From Lactarius indigo (taxonomy: Eukaryota > Basidiomycota > Agaricomycetes > Russulales > Russulaceae), in contig JAFKAC010000005.1 in the NCBI GenBank assembly GCA_025766275.1, positions 248,001 through 312,000 on the forward strand: 64,000 nucleotides of DNA, read 5' to 3'. Of the stretch, positions 22,909-33,965 are shown piece after piece; the first letter of the stretch is position 1, and each line of letters opens with the position of its first letter. The translations under genes and the position numbers were made by a program. The notes under the pieces are model-generated. The model had not been told where the DNA came from and made no database searches. It saw nothing but the letters and a program-made list of their open reading frames with translations.

Positions 22909-25900
22909 ATGTCTCAGAGTTCCCCCGCGGCTACATCCAATTTCCACTCCATCTTCGTTGCTGCCCTGAAAGCATATGAGAAAAAGACGAAGAACGACCT
23001 TCTCAAACATCCCCTCGCGGCACAGCTACAATCCTGCAACTCTTCCGCCGACATTCTTGCCCTTCTCCGCGACAAAGTTGAAGAGTACGATCAGTCTAAG
23101 AGTCGCGATGAGAGATTATCAAGTTGGCTGAATCCGACTATCAACGTCCTCTATGCCTTCTCTGCGACCCTGGGCGAAGGTGTTGGACTAGCAAGTCTCA
23201 ACTGATCTATATCTCTTCTATTCGGCCCTAATCATTTTCCTAGATTTTCTCACCCGCCAAAGTAATCTCGGCAGGCGTCGGGGTCTTACTCTTGGTAAGT
23301 GTCGTCCTTGGTACCTGTGTGGAAAATTCTTCAACATCGGTGTCGGTCAGGCCGCTAAGGACGTCGACGCGAGCCGAGAAGCCCTTGTCGATCTCTTCGA
23401 GCGTATCGAAAACTTCTTCAAACGCCTTGAGTCTTACGCAGAAGTCCCACCAACTGATGCGATGACTGACATCATTGTGAAGATAATAGTGGAAGTTCTG
23501 AACATATTCGCGATTACGACGAAGGAGATAAAGCAGGGTCGAGCCAGTGTGTTTCTCCCTGGAAATACGTGAATGTAGGCTAATCCAAGGCTAATTTATG
23601 TTCAGAAAGATATCTCAAGAAGCTCGTTGGAAGGAAGGACGTGGAAGACGCACTAAAGAGATTAGACAAGTTGACCCAAGAGGAAGCTCGCATGGCGGCT
23701 GCGCAGATCCTGAGGCTCACCCACAGCGTCGAACATACAATCAAGGGTGTGGACAGCAAGATGGATGCCGTCTTGAGCGGTATGTCGAGCGCATTCGCTA
23801 CTCATGGACCTATCATGATTGCGCTTATGTTGGTTAGACGGAAAGGATGCGAAAGTGGTCCTACAGCAAACTTCGGACGGCATAGATGACGTCAAATGTT
23901 AGTGATCAAACCCGTTCGCTGCTGGTACTGGTCTAACCTTCTAACAGGGAACCAATTGAGAGAGAGCCTTAGAAGATGGGTTACTCCTCCAGATCCATCA
24001 ACGAATCACAACATCGCATGTGACATTCACCATGGGGGAACGGCCGAGTGGTTCTTTCAAGGTAGTATCTTTGCGGAATGGAAGTCCGCTGGCTCTCTCT
24101 TGTGGGTCTACGGAAAACGTATGCTCCTCCAGTCTTCCGTAATCAATTCCTGATTACCATCTACTTTCTTAGCCGGCTCTGGCAAGAGCATCCTTTGGTT
24201 CGTTATCACGCAACGCCTTCTGTGTGACTCAATGAACTTACATTACCCTCTAGCTCTACAGTCATTCAAGATGTCTTGACTCTACGGGAGGCAGGATTGG
24301 CTTCTATGGCCTACTTTTATTTTGACTTCAGGGACCTCGATAAGCAACATCGTCGCAACCTCCTCCCGTCCCTCCTCATCCAGCTCTCTGCTCAGTCACG
24401 CTCTTGTTGCGACATCCTCTCCCGCCTCTATTCTGCATACGACAATGGCGCACAAAAGCCCAGCGATAGTGTAATGACCCAATGTCTCAAGGATATGCTC
24501 ATGATCCCCAATCAAGGCCCCGTTTACATTATTTTGGATGCGCTCGACGAGTGTCCAAACTCGTCTGGAATCCCATCACCTCGTGAACAAGTCCTTCGCC
24601 TTGTCAAGGAGCTCGTCGAACTTCGCTTACCACATCTCCATATATGTGTCACGAGCCGTCCCGAATTTGATATTAGAGCCACTCTTGAACCTTTGGCGCT
24701 TCACTGTGTGTCCCTTCATGATCAAAGTGGACAGAAGAAAGACATCGTCGATTACGTGAATGCCGTGGTTTACTCTGACTCCGAGACGAAGATGAAGAGG
24801 TGGCGAGATGATGATAAGAAGATGGTTGTCGAGACCCTGTCAGAGAAGGCGGACGGAATGTAAGCGCGTCATCCTAACTTCATGATGGCGGCTCATGTGT
24901 CGAACCAGGTTTCGATGGGTGTTTTGTCAACTAGATGCGCTGCGACATTGTCTCCCATCAAGTGTGCGGCACACGCTAGACGAACTTCCGGAATCGCTAG
25001 ACGAGACATATGAGCGGATCGTCATGGACATCAAGAGGGGAAACCAAGCGCATGCTTACCGTATGTTGCAGTGCCTGACGGCGGCAATCCGACCGCTTTC
25101 TGTCGAAGAGCTCGCGGAACTACTTGCTTTTGACTTCGATGGGGCGAAGGGAGGGATCCCGAGATTGAACGCGGACTGGCGCTGGCAAGACCATGAACAG
25201 GCGGTACTTTCAATATGCTCAAGTCTAATCACCATCGTCGGTGGCGGAGATTTCAGGGTTGTCCAGTTTTCGCATTTTTCGGTGAAAGAGTTCTTGATGT
25301 CAGATCGCCTCGCAATGTCGACGAATGACATCTCCAAGTACCACATTGTGCTCGAAGACGCCCACACGGTTCTCGCCCGGGCTTGTCTTGGCGTCCTGCT
25401 CCGGGATCCTGTTGATCAAGACGCCGCAGATGACGTTTCTCTAGCTCTATATGCCGCTCGCCATTGGGTGGGTCATGCGCAGGTCGAGAATGTGCCCCCA
25501 CGCATCCGTGACGGGATGCAACGCCTCTTTAACCCAAACAAGCCATACTTTTCGGCGTGGGTCCGGTTGCACAACGTCGATATGGGTTTCGGTCCTGACG
25601 ATCTCGTGAATAAGAGGCAACCTCAAGCGGCGCCATTATGCTATGCTGCGTTTTGCGGATTCAGTGAGATAGTTACAAGCCTCACTCTCGAAAATCCACA
25701 GTACGCAAGTGCTCTCGGCTGTGGTAGTGGGGCGGCAATACACGCGGCATCGTTCCAAGGCCACGTGCAAGTTGTACGGTCACTTCTTCAGTGCGGTGTG
25801 GATGTAGATGTTCGGGGCGTATGGAACTGGACACCACTGCATTTTGCGTCGTGGAAAGGATATGTGGACGTTGTGCAGTTTCTACTCGACCACGGCGCGG

Positions 25901-26076
25901 ATGCTAATGTACAGGATAGGTACAGTCGCACACCGCTAGCTCTTGCAGAAATCCATGGACACGCGGACGTTGTTCGGGTCTTACTTGTCCACCATTCAGA
26001 TGCCAGTCGCCAGGAGACTGAAGACCGGGCCTCGTTGGACAACCCAGGTCCTGCCAACAGCGATCTCCCCAAGTAG
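22909..26076 (+). CDS. NLR-type STAND protein, Goodbye-NACHT-ankyrin (copy B)
   Basis: Close paralogue of the gene at 8103. The Goodbye-like start (YEKKTKNDLLKHPLAAQLQ, SWLNPTINVLYAFSATLGEG) is followed by helices AAKDVDASREALVDLFERIE and VGRKDVEDALKRLDKLTQEE. Splicing around 24117-24254 rebuilds the Walker A motif GKPGSGKSILCSTVIQD. Walker B is VYIILDALDECPN (near 24535), with CVTSRPEFDIRATL after it. The exon from about 24920 holds FRWVFCQLDALRHC and ankyrin repeats HAASFQGHVQVVRSLLQCG, TPLHFASWKGYVDVVQFLLD and TPLALAEIHGHADVVRVLL. Parts of exons (for example 24500-24640 and 24900-25010) are almost identical to copy A, others clearly diverged, which suggests gene conversion or selection. 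The frame ends at the same ankyrin-array stop as copy A. All NACHT motifs are intact. Confidence 0.9.
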
Positions 26077-26444
26077 TGGAGCATGGTAGGAATCCGAATG
26101 TCAGTGCATTTGTTGCCATCTTCGAAGCCCGAAGTCGCGCGTATCTTGCCGGAGTATGGCATAGATGTAGATGCGGAGGACAAGGACGGAAAAACTTCTT
26201 CGCTTGCTGGCGGCATCGGTGGAAGGACGTAAACGAGATCTCGTGGTTTCTGTCAGCGTATTTCTACTGTGATGACGACAACGACGACGAACAACCTTAC
26301 TTTTCCTGTTTCTTCTTGAAAGTTTTTGTGACTCGCACTAACTACTGACTCTGACTGGATGTTTGTGATGACTCGTATCGAACTAGCTACATTTATGATA
26401 GTTGGATTTACGTGGCCAGTACGAGACGCAGGTTCTCGGGATTA

Positions 26445-26704
26445 CAGCAAAATCCAAAATGGGGGGGGGGCCTTGAGTAAAAATGGACGACAGCTGACCC
26501 CCAAATTTGACCTGCGGGGTTCATAGTTAAGTGTAGTCTAAAATTCTTGAGAAATTTGGTATCTCACAAATATATAGTTATAAAATAGTTAATTCAGCAA
26601 AGGGCCGACAAAGTTAAGGTGATTACACTTAACAGAACACCCTTTCAGGCTCAGCCTGTACGCCTAATGTGGTCGCAAGGGGCCCCTCATTTTGGATTTT
26701 GCTG
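26445..26704. mobile_element. 260-bp MITE, Tc1/mariner-like
   Basis: The ends are inverted repeats: CAGCAAAATCCAAAATG at the left, followed by a run of ten G, and its complement CATTTTGGATTTTGCTG at the right (26688-26704). Dinucleotide TA flanks both ends (26443-26444 and 26705-26706), the usual target of Tc1/mariner elements. The interior is AT-rich without a coding frame. It lies just past the end of the duplicated NLR B unit. Confidence 0.75.
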
Positions 26705-26706
26705 TA

Positions 26707-28048
26707 AGCTTGATCTTGTGTACTTAACTACAGTTGTCTTTCGCTCAATTCGATTGCTTTCTGGACCTGCTTTGCGAGCCCATTGCTTTGAGCGAATACC
26801 TACGTCCCTGGCTCTTTGTAGCGGTATCACCCTAAATGAGGACGATTGCAGGGTCACGAACACTTTCACTTCGATGACAGAATATAGCTATTCGCGTTGT
26901 TGATCTCGTTACTAATCCCTGCTCGACTGGTATTCACTACGCTATGTCATATGTCACCTCAAAATTGTACTATAAAGTATACGCGAGCGTGCGCGGTTTG
27001 TATCCGGGTCCGACTGTGTCCCAAGCTCTGGAAGGGTCGGTTCCGAGTCGGCCCGCCCATGCCGCAAAACGAGAGGGTCCTCGGAGACCACTGCGAGCAT
27101 TGCCGGTGCTACGAGCCTTTTACGATTTGAGCTGCGTATGGGAAGTTCATGTGGTACAGAATGCCTAAGCTTGCCCTCACGAGTTATCCAGGATGAGCTT
27201 GAAGACGAGAGTGGGAAAGATGAACGAAGGATATCAGGGCCTCATGAGTGATATTTGAGCGGAACGCAGACTCGGAGTGGGGTGCAGACCTTGAGCTAGG
27301 GATAGCTGCAAGGATAGCCGCCGGAGTTGCTTAAAAATCGAACGTCTTGTCTTCTTGCTTCACGGCGCGAGTCGCGCTGACAGAAAGTCAAGTGGTCATT
27401 GATGGGAACGGAAGTCCTTGCTTTCTATTCAAAGTAGGTACGGTGGGTTTTTCTTCGTTCATGAGCCGGGAGGAAAGCGTGGCACTGAGGACTGGATGAG
27501 ATGAGCCTTGAAGCTGAATGGACGCCGGTGCGAAAGATGAAACTATCTCTGGTACCCTGAGATTGTTCGGCTGAGAAAGCCGTCATTGAGTGCCATCCTA
27601 AAGAATCTGGTCCGAAAATAGGGGGGAGGAGAGTTTGATACAAGCCAGAGGGCGAACCAAAGGGCGAAAACACAAGAAGTCAAGTGAGGGGAAGAAGATA
27701 GAGTATCCTAGTCATTGATTCTCAATATATCTACGTCTCTAGCCGCAAAGAGCAGCGTGCCAGAGTGGTAACCTACAACTCGGCTGCTGGCTTGGAGCTA
27801 CCACATTTCAGGGACAAGCAGGAGAGCGCAATGCAGTTAGAAAACAGAGCAATAAAAGTGCCACACAAGGCGTGAAAGGATGAAAAGAGGCTTCCCAAAC
27901 AAGTCCAAGCAGACGTGTTCACACAGACCTTCCAGATGATGATGGGCGCTCGGCTGGTACCCGTCCCGTCCCAGGGCGCTCTCCCCGCACGAGTCAAATC
28001 TAGCCCAAATATAGAAACCACATGCCCAGAAGTGCTGATGAGCCCTGA
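26707..28048. other. No gene recognised
   Basis: Only short frames. Around 27770-28048 the sequence runs into the block shared with copies M1 and M2. Nothing else identifiable is seen. Confidence 0.35.
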
Positions 28049-29930
28049 CTATGCCCTCGCGTGCAATGGGGCCGGACGAGAAATGGTCGAAAGATTGCCC
28101 GTCCCATCGCTCCTGCCACGCGCTGATGATGCGCCGACGTTGCCGTCGATGATGGCATCAGCGGCCTTCTCGAAAAAACTGAAGAAGCTGAGGGAGGATA
28201 ATCTTCGCATCAACTTGACGGAGGCGGCACATATTACTATGTTGTCGTTAACGTTTTGTGAGGACACACACAACCTCCCCTTACAAAGAAAAGGGACGCA
28301 CGATTGTTAACCTTAACGAACCAAATGAAAGGCATTCGGAACCCTACGCATGCATAGCCTATCTCAATAATGAGGAAGAGTGCTAGGGACACAATAACGA
28401 TGAGCAGGGACCCGGGGCGAACAGTGAGCGATCGCCTTACAAAGAACAAAGACGATTCCAAAGATGACCCTGTGATCTAAGTGGGCATTGGAGGACTTGG
28501 GATTCGGGGGTCCGGGGAATGCTGGGTGGCCTTGCGGGGGGATTGGGATCGCCAACACAAGGAAGGGGGTAAGTGCGACAAAGACGAAGAGCGGGACCAA
28601 CGAGAAAGGTTGAAGGATATTGTGCAGTGTGTGCGGCATAATCACGAGGGTGGGTCTCAATACTGTAAAAGGATAGGGGAAAGGAAGTACTGATCAGAGG
28701 GAAAACAAGGTAAAGGAAGGAACGTTTCTCTGTGCTTAATAGTGGAAGTCACCACCCAATCAGCACAGCCACGGATTGTGCTCGGCATTCTCTTTCATCA
28801 CGGGAGGTGGAGCGACCGACGAGGGACGTCCAGGGACCTAGATTGATGGTACTGCTGCTAAGGGAGAGATGGGGGACGGCTCCTGGAACGCGATGGGAAT
28901 AACGACGACTCGGAACCATGAGACAGCACCTGTCCATCGGTTTCAGAACGAGAGGTGGACCTCCCGTAGGCGCTGGCGCAAAAAAAAAAAACGACGCACT
29001 TCTAAACATGATCATCACAATCGCGCTCATCTTGTTGGTCCACCTTGTCCATACGCACGCACAGTGTCCTGTAAGAGTGTCCATCGCCCTCGATAGGCCC
29101 TAGGGCTTAGCCTGATGCCCAGGAAGAGACATCCTTTCACCCGACAGGTGTGAGTCTCATCGTCGAGCATTGGTCACTTGGTCTTGAAAGAGTCGTCCTA
29201 ATTATAGTCGGCAAAAATTCTGCAGACGTCTCCATTTGACACGTCGAAATCTGCTTGGACTCGGAATTTGCCTAGGTAGATAAGTGCCTTTTCGTGATGT
29301 GAACACATCCCCTAAGGTGCGAGGGAGGACCGAGAACTGGCATAAATCGCAAGCTCCACACTCCCTAGGGTCAGGGCTGACAAAGAGTGAACTCGTACAA
29401 AGAATCATGGAATAAAGTACCTTTGCCAGTGTCCCATCGATGTTCCCAGGAAACCTGTAGCCAGACTCGGACTTCGACTGCGCCGGAGAAGATCGTCGTC
29501 AGACGGAGCTGCCCGGATGTCTTGAGCTGCTTCCGAATCACCGTCGTGAATCGAATATGTATTTTAAGACTGGAGTAAAAGGGTGAGCGTAGAGACCGAG
29601 CAGGAAATTGCGAAGGCCACTTGCTCACTTGGAATACACAGTTTTTGATCCCCTAAAGAGCATCGATTTGATGTCTATACGAAAATGAAATGCGAATGTG
29701 CGCTCTTCGTGAATACATGGAAGGTTCTGATGTCGTTGTGCCGACGCAGAAAGTGTAGACGCATTGCGACGTGTCGAGGTTAGCAAAGATGTTAGAAACA
29801 AATGGAAATTTCTTTACTACGACACTGAGTCGATAATAGACGTTCTTGGTCAAGATTCGATTCGCGGAGTCGCCGTCGATGCCCCGTTAGCAATCGATGA
29901 CTGATCAACGTCCAACGATCAACCATGGCA
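28049..29930 (-). CDS. Uncharacterised single-pass membrane protein family, copy M3 (possibly degenerate upstream)
   Basis: The exon ending at 28441 encodes MPHTLHNILQPFSLVPLFVF and LDHRVIFGIVFVL. After a 58-nt intron comes LFLIIEIGYACVGFRMPFIW, completing the membrane helix, then a second intron (gtaagg to acatag, with a gttaac branch) leads to KLMRRLSSLSFFSFFEKAADA, ending at 28049. Upstream, LTTIFSGAVEVRVWLQVSWE (about 29500) and GTTTSEPSMYSRRAHIRI (about 29730) match M2. A segment equal to M2 LWDIEFIVGSDAVIRAKDVD is missing, so M3 carries an internal deletion. A possible start, MVDRWTL, lies at 29922. Family unknown. Confidence 0.45.
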
Positions 29931-31560
29931 GCAGCCGCTGTCGGTCTCGGCTCACGCGCCCACACCCGAGCCACAAATCCCGACTTCCGACTCCGACCAG
30001 ACCCGACGCACTTTCGCGAGCATTGGGATCTTTCCCCTCACCTTCCTCACCTCATACCCGTGCCTACGAACTGTCCATTTCCTTGCGAAGGGTTGCACCG
30101 GGGTCGTGACAAGAAACCTGCCGTTCCTCTTGGGACTCGGACATAGAAAGCATAGAAACCGATTGCCCAAATACGCACCAGCAGTTTCGCATCCTTTAAA
30201 TATTCTCACTAATTTTGGCCCGTTCTCGTCCCCCATCACTTCCTACTTCGGCCCGTATCCATGATGTAGTGAACGACTGTCGTTTTTCGCTACTTCGGTC
30301 ACATTAAACACGATGACACCTTCCAATCGAACTCCCACCCGAATCACCTTTCTCCGTCTGGGCCCAGTTGCTCATGTAGCCTAAATGTCTCCACAAAAGC
30401 CGTTACTAGCGAAGTAGATGCTTCCAAAAGCTATCCCGATCTTGAAAGCCTCATCTGTCAGAAAGTGTGGTACTTCCGACTCGGAAACAATGGCTTCAAA
30501 ATCCTTCCGAATCGCCATCTACAAAGAGTGGCCTAGGGTCGTTTCCCGGTTCTGCTTCAAAACCTTTCCTGACTACGGCCGACAAATCGATGCAGAAGTG
30601 GCCGCGGCCGTGACCCCTTGGGTCGATATCTACTGTGTTTGCGTGGACCTACTCTACAACCGTCTTCCCTCGGTCTAATGTTCCTGATATTTTCCCTGTT
30701 AACTTGGTTTGCTGGCGAGTCAACGAGACATCGTACCTGTGACAGTCTCCTACATCTCAAATCCACAGCCCACCCAGTGGCCCCAGTTGTCCTCATTACG
30801 AATTACTCAGCTCTCGTTTTGCCCACGTCAGTTCTTCGCTGTTGTTTACCGCTTCCCTCATTGGGGCCCCTCTTGTCGTTACAGTCTGCTTACCATATGC
30901 TTCCTCCTCTTTTCTTTCGTTCACCTCATCGTCTCTGTCGGTTATGTACAAATATGCGGTCTTCTCTCTCGATGCCGAAATCATCAAGGCATGGAATCTC
31001 TGGTATTTTGTCGGCTCGCAGATGGTGTTGCTTGGCCGTTGCGCGGGTGAGCCACTTCATGATGGAGCTGTGTCCGGCACGTCTTGTCCGTTTCGGGCAC
31101 GATGTGCTCCAGTTGACGTTCGCGTCATGCGCAGTGTATTTTCGCTTGTGAGGCTACATCTAGCTGGGTAGCAGACATTTTCGTTTGCGTGCTCTGCGCA
31201 AATCACGTGGCAAACTGTTTGTCAAGGACATAGCTCCCGCGCGGTACCGTACTAGTGGTATCGTCCCACTACTGACGGCATCCCGTCCGCGGGACTGGTG
31301 GAGCAGAAGATTAGGCTGGATTCCCTCCTTCCCCATTGCGCTGATTGGCATGTGACGTTCTCAGAGACCTCAGACATTGACATGGGAGATTCTGCTTGGA
31401 AGCGTAGGCCCAGTCTTGGCTTTCGGGGACAGCGTGGATATCTTAGGTTTCCCTCACATCTGACTTGGACGAATGCAGAGAAAACCTATGATCCAGCCCT
31501 ATCAGCCTCCTCTTACTTATCCACCGTGCCTTTGGCTTATATGTACGTTAACAGTATGGA
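29925..31560 (+). repeat. Duplicated segment X3 (uncertain coding)
   Basis: Collinear with X2 at 18939-20090 but longer; extra DNA lies at about 30620-31050. It begins with an ATG in good context (MAAAAVGLGSR, 29925), directly opposed to the possible M3 start. Frames are interrupted relative to X2. No family is recognised. Confidence 0.35.
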
Positions 31561-32238
31561 TCGCATAATGAAGCTCTATAACTTCGTCACAATCCTCCTT
31601 ACGTGTGTCGGGTGTTCGAAGCACTGGTTTGTCTCCCATTGGCTCTGGAACAATTGTTATCCCGGATCTCTGATCAGCATATGAACCGTTGTGACAGTTG
31701 TGGCGTCTAGTGGTACGTGAATGAATACGCGAAGTGTGTACTATGGGGACTTTTGTCCACCCGATCCCAGGGAACTGGTTGCTGTGAACAAATCAACCCG
31801 CATTCGACCAAAAAAGGGTTTCTTAGGGAAAGACGCTCGTCTTGGCTATACATGTGGTATGGTGTGGGGTCGAACAGCGCCTTTGCAACACTCGGGGATT
31901 TGAGAATAGACACGGCCTCTCTTCTATCCGGAGCCATTCTTACTGGAATCACTCCACAGTTTTCAAATTCACGTCATCCTGGTTTGTCCACTGTCTCACT
32001 GTTGTCACCTCGGTTGCCACACCCCATGCTGTACAGGGAGGAAAAGAGTTGAGCCGCAGCAAGGACCTCAAAAGTGGCGAATCTGACAATGGGCGTGCCA
32101 ACTGGCAGTAATACGGCGCGCGCAGTTGACACATGATCATTGGCATGTAACACCAGAAAGAAAGAAAAAAACCCAAAGCCCCTGACTAACGGAGAAGGAG
32201 ATAGGGGGGAGAAGAAAGGCGATAACACTTTACACACC
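31561..32238. other. No gene recognised
   Basis: Contains the end of the X3 similarity (to about 31700), short frames without motifs, and the block at 32040-32220 shared with 20690-20900. Confidence 0.35.
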
Positions 32239-33965
32239 TTACTGGACTTCCATCCCACCCCATTCCAGCACGCGGAATAACCCACTATCCGCAGCGCGCA
32301 CAGCGTCGACGCCGACGACGTCCGCCCAGAACCTGGCCCCATCTGCACCTACGCGCGCGCTCGCCGCCTCCCAGAGTCCGAGGTTGCCCACCGGGACTCC
32401 GCGGAAAAGCATAAACACGCGAGTGACGACGTCCGGTGCGGGCGTGATGTGCATCGGCGCCGCCCGCTCGTACGCGTCTTGCGCCACGAAGCGCAGCGCG
32501 ATATACTCGTGCTTCAGTATGTCTGGGAGCCAATATCTGTTCACAAGATCCCTGTCAGTTACATTGTCCCCACGAAACGAACACGGAAGGGGGATACGCA
32601 ACGTGATGAATGAGGTGCGTGCTTCGGTGTGCAGCGCAAGCGCCTTGAGCGCCACATCCAGGTAACCGGGGACCTTGCTTGTTGGGAGAAGGACAGAGTC
32701 GCCCGGCTTCACGGATGGATGCGCAGGGTCAAACGTTTCTGTGTCCGCGGTGGGCGTGGTGGCACGGGACGCGCCTGGTGTCGCAAGCTGTGCGCTCGCC
32801 CTGTGGTAAAGGGGGAAAGAAAAATGGTTTAATCACGATTGGACCACGAAACAGATAAAATTTGAGGACTCACATTGCTTCCCAGTAAAGGTAGGATACT
32901 TCCATCCCAGAGGTCTTGTCGACTAGTGTACCATCTGGCTCTGCTGCGACCGTCCAGGTGAGGGACTGAGCCGTGTGAGGCTCACCCGGCGGGACGGTAG
33001 TCCGGGGCGGAGGGTGGACAGCGGAAAAACGCCAGGAAGATGCCAATGCGAGCTCGATGGTAACATCCGCGAGGCTCGACGGGGGGTAGAGGTAGATCAC
33101 AGGCTTCCGCGGCCTCGAACCTGGGTTGAGCAGGATGGTATCCCCAGATACAATACCATAATCAGAAAAGGTCCGCTCGTTGTTCAGGTACGAGTTCCCG
33201 AAAATGAACCTGCTGTTAGACGCCGTATAGCCTACTTTGGGGTCGATTAGCTCGTAGAGGCGGGAGATCTTTTTCCCGAGTAGCCCGGGCTCGCTGACGT
33301 CAAAAGACGCGGGTGCGGGTCTGAGGCGCGCTGGAAACGAGATGTTGATAGCCTGAAGCACGTCGCTGGACTGTTGAGCTTCAGATTGGACCGGAGGGTC
33401 GCGTCGTATTGGAGGCAGCTCGAAGAGAGAGAGATGACCCTGCCGGGGCGGCTGGGGAACAGGACGAGGGGGGAGAGGTAGTGATAAACTAGGGGGTGTC
33501 AGAGCCCCAGGAAGATGTACTTCGGGTGAGACAGGCGCGCCGCAAGCTGTCGTGCCATCGCTAGTACTTTGCATTTCTAAGAAAGATCAAGTCCGTCACA
33601 GATTGTCGGGGATAGGTCCAAATAGCGACATACCTGACTCCAGGGCCATCGTGACTGCATGCACGCCGCCTTGGCAAATGGTCGTCCAGACTTCCGGCAA
33701 GATTTCTACGGGCTCATTGTCGGGATATCCGGGGATGGAGGCCACCAGAACAAGATCGCTAGTAGAAACACCCTGCAAGGACGGAAAGGTGCGTCGGGCG
33801 ACGGCAAGCAGGTTCTACCCATAGAGGCGATTGGATATTTTTACTACTAAGCGCGCACAATGCGAGGCGCGACTCACCTCGTGATTGAGGCAGTGTTCGC
33901 GAAATACAGCGACACCCCTACCACGGTACCTCAAGATGAGGAGGGTCAGAGGGTCAAAAGTCATG
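32239..33965 (-). CDS. Ubiquitin-like / YLYP-domain protein, copy U3
   Basis: The model has five exons. Exon 1 from ATG 33965 encodes FDPLTLLILRYRGRGVAVF. Exon 2 encodes LLAVARRTFPSLQGVSTSD and VASIPGYPDNEPVEILPEVW. Exon 3 has a Pro-rich linker, then the ubiquitin-like part GKKISRLYELIDPKVGYTAS, RFIFGNSYLNNERTFSDYGI, VSGDTILL, then KPVIYLYPPSSLADVTIEL, W-R-FSAVHPPP and GMEVSYLYWEA. Exon 4 encodes SVLLPTSKVPGYLDVALKAL; exon 5 encodes YWLPDILKHEYIALRFVAQD, PAPDVVTRVFMLFRG and LFRVLEWGGMEVQ, stopping at 32239. About 490 aa, frame intact. No NLR sits beside this copy; upstream DNA at 33966-35714 shows none. It keeps the YLYP/VLEWGG core best. Catalytic residues unknown. Confidence 0.75.
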
